A DNA stretch of 64,000 bases. It comes from Anaerotruncus colihominis. GTDB lineage: Bacteria > Bacillota > Clostridia > Oscillospirales > Ruminococcaceae. Location: positions 1 to 64,000 of the forward strand of contig NZ_VIQT01000002.1 of the NCBI RefSeq assembly GCF_010206195.1. The letters run 5' to 3'. The notes below the pieces were generated by a model. It saw only the letters and a list, made by a program, of their open reading frames with translations. It was not told the DNA's origin and did not search any database. Below, piece after piece: positions 50,740-57,524 of the stretch. Position 1 is the first letter of the stretch. Every line of letters begins with the position of its first letter. Both the position numbers and the translations under genes were made by a program.

Positions 50740-52041
50740 TTATGCTTCATTCATATCGTGCTTCTCCTCCTTGACAGTATTGCTTTTATTCCAAAGAGCA
50801 AGTAAGTGGTCATCGATTCCTTTTCCGAGATACCTGTCCTTTGCAAAGGACACATATTTGGGGCGGATTTTTCCATTTTCGTATTGATCGGAGAGTTCCT
50901 TGCGCATCTCCAGCATCGTCTGTTTAATTTCTTTTTCCAGATTGCTGCGGTCCCTGGCGACATATTGATTCGTGAACTTGTCCAAATCATAAGCCTCCAC
51001 CACAATTTCAATATCGTACTGTTGCAGCAGCCATTGTAACAGCTTGTTGATTCCTCCGAAATTGGAAGTACCAACAATACACAAAACAATCATATCATCC
51101 TTGCCATATAGCCGCTGGTAGAGAGAACGGGAAACATATCCCTTGATGGGCCCTTCTGTAATGTAGACATATCTGGGGGATTCTGAACACATCTCCACAT
51201 GAATTTCACTGACAGCACTGACACCCCCTTCCAGCGTTTCTCTGCCGCTGGAAAAGAAAAGGTATTTATTCTTATCAGTGGTTGGCTTATTCAGGCGAAT
51301 TTGCATAGAAACGATATAGCCATCCTTATTCCTGATTGGAACGAAATACCCCGGGTCGGGGCAGTAGACGCTCCATTCCTCTGTAACCTCTCCGGTTTCC
51401 TGGTCGCACTTGGATATTTTGAAAAATCCGGGAACATTTTCGAGGGAAAGCCCCTGTGCAACCAGTTTCTGAGCGATTTGCTTTCGCCCAAACAGTGGAG
51501 TAGAACGAAACATGGCTCTTTCAATATCAGCATCGGTCAAGCCACGAGCGCGCAAGGCTTCTCTATGGGGACCAGTGAGTTTCAAAAGGCCCAGGAACGC
51601 AGTGTAAACTGCGTTCCTGTGTTCAGGAGAGCTGACCTTCGGCCCTTTGGATGCCGCTTCTTCAATTCTCTTCTGCTGCTGGTGTATTTTCTCCAGATAG
51701 CCTGGCTGCTGGCGTGAAAGATGCAACAACCTCTCCAGCTCCCGCATTCCCTCCTGCCGGTCATCGTCGGATGGCTTGTAGTATAGGGAACCGTTTTGCG
51801 AAGAGCTTCTCACAGCTACCAAATGGGGATTACGAAACAAAAGGAAAAGATCCAACTTGTCACCGCCGGCGGAGCATTTTGCACACCGGCACACGCCGCC
51901 ATAGCCAACATGAGGATTGACATTGAGTTTCTTTTTTCCGCCGCAAATTGGGCAGTCAAAATAGCCACTGGAGGAATGAATCCGAGTGGGGTCCAGTCCT
52001 ACAATGCTCATCACATCGTAGATTGTAAATTGGTCAAACAC
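50740..52041 (-). CDS. DNA primase-like protein (CHC2 zinc finger plus Toprim-type region)
   Basis: A 433-residue protein. GTG 52041 has AAGGAGG eight bases upstream. Residues ~27-60 form a CHC2-type zinc ribbon (Cys-Pro-Ile-Cys-Gly-Gly ... Cys-Arg-Cys-Ala-Lys-Cys). The centre has Tyr-Phe-Val-Pro-Ile-Arg-Asn. The C-terminal part contains Val-Tyr-Ile-Thr-Glu-Gly-Pro-Ile-Lys-Gly (Toprim Glu) and Ala-Tyr-Asp-Leu-Asp-Lys (Toprim Asp-x-Asp). It would prime complementary-strand synthesis of the element after excision or transfer. It lies 29 bases after the 52071-53390 gene and is probably expressed from leader A. Confidence 0.85.
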   Translation of the reverse strand: MFDQFTIYDVMSIVGLDPTRIHSSSGYFDCPICGGKKKLNVNPHVGYGGVCRCAKCSAGGDKLDLFLLFRNPHLVAVRSSSQNGSLYYKPSDDDRQEGMRELERLLHLSRQQPGYLEKIHQQQKRIEEAASKGPKVSSPEHRNAVYTAFLGLLKLTGPHREALRARGLTDADIERAMFRSTPLFGRKQIAQKLVAQGLSLENVPGFFKISKCDQETGEVTEEWSVYCPDPGYFVPIRNKDGYIVSMQIRLNKPTTDKNKYLFFSSGRETLEGGVSAVSEIHVEMCSESPRYVYITEGPIKGYVSRSLYQRLYGKDDMIVLCIVGTSNFGGINKLLQWLLQQYDIEIVVEAYDLDKFTNQYVARDRSNLEKEIKQTMLEMRKELSDQYENGKIRPKYVSFAKDRYLGKGIDDHLLALWNKSNTVKEEKHDMNEA

Positions 52042-52070
52042 TCTTAATTCCTCCTTTTATTACTGAGTGT

Positions 52071-53390
52071 TTATGCGTCAAACTTCTCTGCCAGAAGAAG
52101 AGCCGCAGCATATTCTGGCGCTTTTTTTCCGGCATAATATTTTTTACAAGCTGCTGCAGCTTGTTTTACAACATCGCCGCCTTTTGCCTCAACGATTTCA
52201 CCGAAAGTCAAGCCGGCAAAGGCACCCTGGGTCGCTGGATACTTCAAGTGATAAATGACATCTGGATGCTCCTGCAAATAAGCAAGAGCCAACTGGATTT
52301 CATGGTTGAGCATCTTCGTTTTTCTTCCTTCGATGAAAAAGGCTTTGAACGGGTCGGTATTTTCCTCACCAAAGAACCGGGGATCAAGCACGATTGGATC
52401 GCTGCTGAAACTCTCCGACTCGATATAATTCCATACCAATTCCTCAGCACTTTTCTCAGGTGTTTCCAAGTTTACAGTGCCGGCGTCTGTAGGGAATTTG
52501 GTTACAGCCTCGCTAATCGTGGCCGATGCTGTTTCAGAAACAGTTTCGTCAGGGGCTACCGGAGGCTCTTCGGCGTTTTCCACTGTCGGAGCTGGAGCAC
52601 TGTCGCCACGCCCGACAGCAGCGGTATCTGCCTCTGCTTCCTCAGAAGGAGCTGCTTCAGCAGGCTCTTCGGCGTTTTCCACTGCCGTAACAGGGGCACT
52701 GTCGCTATGCCCTGCAGTGGCGGTATCTGCTTCTGCTTCAGCTGCCTTTTGGGTCTTGGGCTTTCTCCGTGACTTCGGCTTTTCCGGTTCTGTGTCCGAT
52801 TCAAGTTCGTGAATGTCAATAATCCTGGAAGGTGCATTGGCATCCACTTTATGTTTGCCGTTCATAACTCCGGGCTGCGGGATCACTTCAGCTTCAGGCA
52901 TAGCTGGAGACTGCTCCTCCTCACTGCCTGCGGCTGGGTTTCCACTTTGCGGTGCGGCGTTGTCCGGCTCAGAACCGTCAAAGGTTTTTAAATCCAGCTG
53001 GCAGCCGTATCCGGCAAAATCCAAAGCGCGGCCGATTGCGCGGGTTTCCGCAGCCTCAATCAGTTTGAAGCTGCTTGCGCTATCTTCGGAAGTGTTTGCG
53101 GAACCATGCGCACTGGAAACAGCAACACCGTCAACAAAGACGGTTGCTTTTACTACCGCAATATAGTCATCTGCTTTGACAATCTCCAGTTGGATGTTTC
53201 CTTTGTCCCCATTTTTCAGCCGGAACCAGCTGATCTGCGAGCGAACCGGAAAGAACCATCGAACAGGCTCTCCGTCAAACTGCGGGATCGACTCCATTGC
53301 CAAAGCTGCAATGTCGATTTCAACTTTGTTAATCTCCTGGAGCTCTTTACAATTTCCGCGATACAGACAGGTACTTTTGTTTGTTGTCAT
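52071..53390 (-). CDS. Possible single-strand DNA annealing/recombination protein of the element
   Basis: A 439-residue protein; ATG 53390 follows GAGGA. The N-terminal ~130 residues contain a conserved block ending Ala-Ala-Glu-Thr-Arg-Ala-Ile-Gly-Arg-Ala-Leu-Asp-Phe-Ala-Gly-Tyr-Gly. This is seen in phage and ICE proteins thought to be Rad52/ERF-like annealing factors. Residues ~150-290 are acidic and low-complexity, with a 33-residue unit repeated twice. The C-terminal ~110 residues form a separate helical domain. Transcription comes from leader A. The recombination assignment is tentative. Confidence 0.55.
   Translation of the reverse strand: MTTNKSTCLYRGNCKELQEINKVEIDIAALAMESIPQFDGEPVRWFFPVRSQISWFRLKNGDKGNIQLEIVKADDYIAVVKATVFVDGVAVSSAHGSANTSEDSASSFKLIEAAETRAIGRALDFAGYGCQLDLKTFDGSEPDNAAPQSGNPAAGSEEEQSPAMPEAEVIPQPGVMNGKHKVDANAPSRIIDIHELESDTEPEKPKSRRKPKTQKAAEAEADTATAGHSDSAPVTAVENAEEPAEAAPSEEAEADTAAVGRGDSAPAPTVENAEEPPVAPDETVSETASATISEAVTKFPTDAGTVNLETPEKSAEELVWNYIESESFSSDPIVLDPRFFGEENTDPFKAFFIEGRKTKMLNHEIQLALAYLQEHPDVIYHLKYPATQGAFAGLTFGEIVEAKGGDVVKQAAAACKKYYAGKKAPEYAAALLLAEKFDA
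52564..52739 (-). repeat. 99-bp direct repeat inside the 52071-53390 gene
   Basis: Two similar segments (52564-52640 and 52663-52739), in frame, encode an acidic Ala/Glu-rich linker with Asp-Ser-Ala-Pro and Val-Glu-Asn-Ala-Glu-Glu-Pro in both units. Confidence 0.75.
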
Positions 53391-53640
53391 GGTGTTTTCC
53401 TCACTTTCATCATTCAGGTTGTTGTTCGTTTTCTGTATATAAAAAGCACCCATCTGACCAGACGGGCACTTGAATAGGCAAAGAAAAAAGGCATAGCTGC
53501 GCCCAAAGACGCAATTATGCCTTACTGTTAATACCGGCCTTTCACACTCACACCGGAGCGAAAGCCTTACTTAACTCCCCAGGGGAGCAGCGAACACATT
53601 GGAATAATCAAATTGTAATCTGAATTTTTTCCAGTGTCAA
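53391..53640 (-). promoter_or_regulatory. Leader A: promoter, conserved segment, two tandem terminator-like hairpins
   Basis: On the minus strand: TTGACA (53640-53635), 17 bp, TACAAT (53617-53612). Then a short CTCC/GGAG hairpin, the conserved word GGAGTTAAGTAAGG, hairpin 1 (53521-53490, GGCATA...TATGCC, followed by T6), hairpin 2 (~53469-53447, followed by T5), and a conserved TATA-AGAAAACGAACA segment just before the ribosome binding site. Leader B at 62466-62710 has the same order. Confidence 0.82.
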
Positions 53641-53657
53641 GCCTTGAAAACACACAG

Positions 53658-55016
53658 TCACTTTATCCTCCCTGCCAGATATAGGCGGGATTCCGCAGTA
53701 AGCGGACTTCCCCCAAAAGCGTCCTCTAAAATCTCTGACAGCAGATTATTCAGCATGGCACCCTCCGAGTTGCTGAGAGTATCCCTGCCAGGGGAAATAA
53801 TGAATTGTTTTGACTGGTATACCCTTTGTTTCGTCAACGGATCAACTGTTGAGTAGGTTATAAGTACAGAATAGATTTGGGTGCCGCTTTGAGCGTCGCT
53901 ATGAATCAAATATTGGAGCTCATACCTGAACGATTTGATACGCTCCCAGATTTCCGGCTCAAAATCTGGATTCTTCTCAAACAGCCTCTGATATTCAGGA
54001 TATACCGTTATAAACACCCAATGGGTCCCAAGGGTATCCTCTGCCACGGTCAACTCTTCCAGAGCCTCCATATCGGCGTCCTTGATTTTTCCCAGGGCAG
54101 TATCGAGATAATTGGCAAGTTCACTGCATTTGCTGTCCGTTTCAAATCTTTGGCGTGTTACCTGGATACTCCCGCCAAAGTCATTCCGTAAGAGCAGGTC
54201 GCCGCCATTGACCCCCTGAAACTCAACCGCCCCCCAGAGAAAAGCGTATTGGGGAATCCGGCCGCCATAGGTCAGTGAGGTAGGATAATAAAGCAAGGGG
54301 ACATCATCTTCCACAATCACAGTGAGCGTTACCAAGTCGGTACTAAGCGGGACAGCACCCAAGTCCATATTAGCAATGCTCTGTGCGGCCCCAGACGCCC
54401 TGAAAAGGGCCAGTTCCTGCACATAGGGAATTTCATTACTGGCCGACATTTCGGCCGCTCCTGGGGCCATGTAGGGTGTTGTGACGGAAACGGTGACTGT
54501 AAACACATTCGGACTGCTGGAAGTATTGGAAACATCTAATACTTCGTAGGTGGTGAGGCTTCCCAGATTTCGGAAAGCCGCTTTTATTGCATCGTCTGCC
54601 AGACAAGCATTGAGCATAACCCGAAAGGGATTATGCTCACCGCCTATATTCTGAGGAGAAACCCTGTCGATTGCTGCTTTATCCAGTTTCAGAAGACCGG
54701 CCAGCAATTCATCTATGCTCTCAGAAATTTCTTCAGGAGTCAAGGTGGTAGGAGAAAGATCCTGGATATTAAGCGGCGGATAGGGGGTTTCGTACCTGCT
54801 CTGGGTGGAATCCATATCTGGTACAGAGTTTGAATCAGGCTGTAAACTATCATAATCGGAAGATTCTTCCGGCTGCGACGAGTCTTGAACCATAGGTGCG
54901 CTGGTGTCAGGCAGAATTTCCTGAGATTTGTTGTACTGTATCAGAGCCAGTCCGCCGAAAATAAGAATAATAGCAACCAGCGCAGCCAAAATGGTTTTGA
55001 CATTTGGGTGTTTCAT
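53658..55016 (-). CDS. Membrane-anchored extracytoplasmic protein of the element, unknown
   Basis: A 452-residue protein; ATG 55016 lies eight bases from AGGAGG. A short basic N terminus and one membrane segment (~8-26) anchor it, without a lipobox. Residues ~28-85 are a Ser/Asp/Pro-rich linker. The remaining ~360 residues form an outside domain with alternating beta strands (Val-Phe-Thr-Val-Thr-Val-Ser-Val; Leu-Val-Thr-Leu-Thr-Val-Ile-Val). No recognised enzymatic motif. It is the last gene of an operon with a signal peptidase and two other membrane proteins, so a role in the cell envelope or mating contact is plausible but unproven. Confidence 0.65.
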   Translation of the reverse strand: MKHPNVKTILAALVAIILIFGGLALIQYNKSQEILPDTSAPMVQDSSQPEESSDYDSLQPDSNSVPDMDSTQSRYETPYPPLNIQDLSPTTLTPEEISESIDELLAGLLKLDKAAIDRVSPQNIGGEHNPFRVMLNACLADDAIKAAFRNLGSLTTYEVLDVSNTSSSPNVFTVTVSVTTPYMAPGAAEMSASNEIPYVQELALFRASGAAQSIANMDLGAVPLSTDLVTLTVIVEDDVPLLYYPTSLTYGGRIPQYAFLWGAVEFQGVNGGDLLLRNDFGGSIQVTRQRFETDSKCSELANYLDTALGKIKDADMEALEELTVAEDTLGTHWVFITVYPEYQRLFEKNPDFEPEIWERIKSFRYELQYLIHSDAQSGTQIYSVLITYSTVDPLTKQRVYQSKQFIISPGRDTLSNSEGAMLNNLLSEILEDAFGGSPLTAESRLYLAGRIK

Positions 55017-55058
55017 TTCATGTGCCTCCTTTTACTTTCTTCTTTTGTGGGGAACAGC

Positions 55059-55568
55059 TCATTCAAGGCAGCCGCCCCCTATTTTGTATTTTGCGACAGC
55101 GATTATCTTCTCTCTGGGAATATAGGGATCATCCCAATACCGGGCGTCGTAGGAGTGCTGCCGGTTATCTCCCAACAGTAGAAAGCACCCATCAGGAATT
55201 TGAAAGGTCTGCTCCTGCCCCTCTCGTTGATATACAACATACGGTTCCTCCAGAAGCACCTTGTCGATATACACCTTGCCATTTGGGGAAATAAGAACCT
55301 CTTCACCAGGCAACCCGACTACCCTTTTGATCATCAGTGCTTCTGCCTGGAAAACAACAATATCTCCCCGCTGCGGGTCAGGCGCCAGCCGGCAGCCTAT
55401 AAGACAGTCCCCGTTTGCCATAGTTGGGGCCATGCTGTCACTGGGCACATACATCAGCATTAAAACTCCCTGAAAAATAACGCATGGCAGAACGATTGCA
55501 AGTACCATCAACAGGACAGCCTTTGAAAATGAGATTGTGTGTTTGGATGGGGTAGTAATACACATCAT
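55059..55568 (-). CDS. lepB: Signal peptidase I encoded by the element
   Basis: A 169-residue type I signal peptidase with an N-terminal membrane anchor (~15-38), the catalytic Ser45 in Pro-Ser-Asp-Ser-Met-Ala-Pro-Thr, and Lys81 in Lys-Arg-Val-Val-Gly-Leu-Pro-Gly-Glu. The conserved Gly-Asp-Asn box is at Leu-Leu-Gly-Asp-Asn. AGGAG precedes the start; a second ATG follows directly. It should process secreted or pilin-like proteins of the element. Flanked by two genes for membrane proteins on the same strand. Confidence 0.94.
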   Translation of the reverse strand: MMCITTPSKHTISFSKAVLLMVLAIVLPCVIFQGVLMLMYVPSDSMAPTMANGDCLIGCRLAPDPQRGDIVVFQAEALMIKRVVGLPGEEVLISPNGKVYIDKVLLEEPYVVYQREGQEQTFQIPDGCFLLLGDNRQHSYDARYWDDPYIPREKIIAVAKYKIGGGCLE

Positions 55569-55577
55569 AACCTCTCC

Positions 55578-56072
55578 TTACTTTAGCCCAGACTGCGGGG
55601 GCCGGTCCTCGATAAACTCGGCGGCATCCTCCGCTGCCTCCTCCCATTCTTCCGGTGTGGAAAGTTCAAAATCTTTGGAACTCCAGAAGTTGGGCTGTAT
55701 GGCCATCTCTAAAGCTGTATCCAATTTAGGCCCTGTCATGTCCCCATTCCCATCCGACATATAGATCGAGCTTTTCAGATACCCTTCCAGCATCATAGGC
55801 ATTTGAAGATGAAAGCGGTTGTTGGATTCCTGCGGTGCATCCTTGTTCAGCATATAGTCATATTCGCCCTCTAAGATGTCCCTGTTCAGAATATCCTCGA
55901 CAACCCAGGCAGCAACCCCTGCATGGGTCACTGCAACGCTTAGTCCTGTGATAATACCTACAAGAGCAAATCCAGCGATTGCTAAATGCTGAACACTTTT
56001 TACACCAAAGAATGGCGTATAATACTGCTTTGTATGTTGTACGAATGTGCGGATACTTTTGGGAATTTTCAT
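55578..56072 (-). CDS. Small membrane protein of the element, unknown
   Basis: A 164-residue protein; AAGGAGG lies seven bases before ATG 56072. A basic amphipathic N terminus (1-22), one hydrophobic segment (~28-55), then an acidic soluble tail ending with many Glu residues. Organised between the PP-loop gene and the signal peptidase gene. Not recognised. Confidence 0.6.
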   Translation of the reverse strand: MKIPKSIRTFVQHTKQYYTPFFGVKSVQHLAIAGFALVGIITGLSVAVTHAGVAAWVVEDILNRDILEGEYDYMLNKDAPQESNNRFHLQMPMMLEGYLKSSIYMSDGNGDMTGPKLDTALEMAIQPNFWSSKDFELSTPEEWEEAAEDAAEFIEDRPPQSGLK

Positions 56073-56090
56073 AAAATAACCTCCTTATCT

Positions 56091-56927
56091 CTAAAACCCA
56101 TTCCAAACCTTCTGGCCTTGGTACTCAAAATATTCTGCATCATCACAATCCTCCGGGGTTAAATCCATGATTCGTTTCCTGTTCCGGCTGATATACAGAC
56201 TGGACTTCATCGGCGGTTTTGGGAGTTTATTTTGCAGCAATTCGTCCAATTTCATCAGCCGATTGTACTGCTCCGGCTCATTCTCTTTTAAATACTGATA
56301 AAAATAATTTCGATGAAAGGGACAAAAAGTACAGGCTGACGCCTTTGTTTCCAAACCCCATGTATCTCGTATGTAAGCGTAGCTGTCAGCGCGTGTCCAA
56401 CCCATTTCTACAAGAGGAAATTTATTGACAAGCATCGGATTGGAGCTCTCCTTGCACCGTTTCTTTTCCTCAAAACTAAACCCCATGTGCATCTCATGCG
56501 CCTTTTTATCTTCATTTCGAAGCCGCTGTCCTTTGTGGTAGCCCAAGAGCTCCCAGCGAACATATTTGGAAACCATCTGCACCTTGTAATCAATCGTACA
56601 GTTTCGGGGCATCTTCGATTTATGCCCATTATTATCCAGCGTCCACCAGGGAATGCTGATGGTTCGGCGTTCCCCATAATTTTTAATGAAATCCTGATAA
56701 AGCGGCGATTCGATTATTTTGAAAAAGATGCCGGCCTGTTCACAGGCACAGCGGATAAACTCCGCCTGCTGCATAACCCAAGGAGGTTCAAATCCCAAAT
56801 CACAAAATATCACAGCATCATAAACAGGCACCGCTGGGTAATTTGGTTTACCTGCTTTTGCATTTTCGCAACTCATTAACGCCAGCGCTGTTGACTGCAT
56901 ACCAGCCCCACAGGATAAAATTTTCAT
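56091..56927 (-). CDS. PP-loop (PAPS reductase-like) nucleotide alpha-hydrolase family protein
   Basis: A 278-residue protein. ATG 56927 overlaps the preceding stop (ATGA) and has GGAGGG seven bases upstream. The N terminus reads Ile-Leu-Ser-Cys-Gly-Ala-Gly-Met-Gln-Ser-Thr-Ala-Leu, a PP-loop variant of the PAPS-reductase/DndC superfamily. Later come Pro-Arg-Asn-Cys-Thr-Ile-Asp-Tyr-Lys and Ala-Cys-Thr-Phe-Cys-Pro-Phe-His, a Cys pair typical of the phage-type members. The superfamily activates or reduces sulfur or nucleotide substrates; the reaction here is unknown. It has no obvious DndB/D/E partner nearby, so phosphorothioate modification is unlikely. Confidence 0.78.
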   Translation of the reverse strand: MKILSCGAGMQSTALALMSCENAKAGKPNYPAVPVYDAVIFCDLGFEPPWVMQQAEFIRCACEQAGIFFKIIESPLYQDFIKNYGERRTISIPWWTLDNNGHKSKMPRNCTIDYKVQMVSKYVRWELLGYHKGQRLRNEDKKAHEMHMGFSFEEKKRCKESSNPMLVNKFPLVEMGWTRADSYAYIRDTWGLETKASACTFCPFHRNYFYQYLKENEPEQYNRLMKLDELLQNKLPKPPMKSSLYISRNRKRIMDLTPEDCDDAEYFEYQGQKVWNGF

Positions 56928-57409
56928 TCGGTTTCCCTCCATTCCAAGTTGTTTTTGAAACTATATTCTGAGCACTTCCTTATGAAGTAGCAGATGACTT
57001 CTTCGGTATGTTTGGGAAAATTCGGTATCAAAAAACCATTGATATATTGCTGCAAATTTGCGATAGAAAGATATTTTTTGTGCCGCATAGCAGACCTTTC
57101 ATACAGGACATAGTGCCATTTGGCAAGATATGCTGTTGCATAAGCAGCACAAAACTTAAAGCACAGGTAGAAAAAGAGGATATTCAAAAACACAATATAA
57201 AAATCAAAATGGGAAATATCCTGCCTCATGTACATGGATACAGCGCCTCCTGACGCGGCGACACCAGTTATCAAAGATTTGGCTATTAGCCTGGAAAACA
57301 GCACCATTTCATCAAAAATTTTTGATTTTTCGCACACCCATGCGGTTGCCAGAATGCCTAGACAGGTTAGGGAAAAGATATAGAAAAAAAGTGTTCCATC
57401 GTTTAGCAT
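56924..57409 (-). CDS. Multi-pass membrane protein of the element, unknown
   Basis: A 161-residue protein; ATG 57409 has AAAGGAGG immediately upstream. Three or four hydrophobic segments in the first 105 residues are followed by a basic cytosolic tail rich in Tyr, Lys and Asn. First gene of a five-gene operon running to 53658; its stop overlaps the PP-loop gene start by four bases. Not recognised. Confidence 0.62.
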   Translation of the reverse strand: MLNDGTLFFYIFSLTCLGILATAWVCEKSKIFDEMVLFSRLIAKSLITGVAASGGAVSMYMRQDISHFDFYIVFLNILFFYLCFKFCAAYATAYLAKWHYVLYERSAMRHKKYLSIANLQQYINGFLIPNFPKHTEEVICYFIRKCSEYSFKNNLEWRETE

Positions 57410-57421
57410 AAAAACCTCCTT

Positions 57422-57446
57422 TATAGCTTCTAATACAGATATAGTG
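57422..57446 (-). promoter_or_regulatory. Shared upstream motif, copy 2
   Basis: TATAGCTTCTAATA and, four bases on, ATATAG on the plus strand, matching 50573-50597. It lies directly before the ribosome binding site of the 57409 gene. Confidence 0.55.
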
Positions 57447-57524
57447 ACGATTCCTTCAAAAAGCAACTCGGTTTAACCTCTAATGAAAAAGGCCCTCCCA
57501 GAAAAGGGGAGGGCCTTCTGTAGA

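Noticed and set aside
56091-56927. Phosphorothioate (Dnd/Ssp) modification system
   Set aside because: The PP-loop protein resembles DndC superficially, but no DndB, DndD, DndE or cysteine desulfurase gene is nearby.
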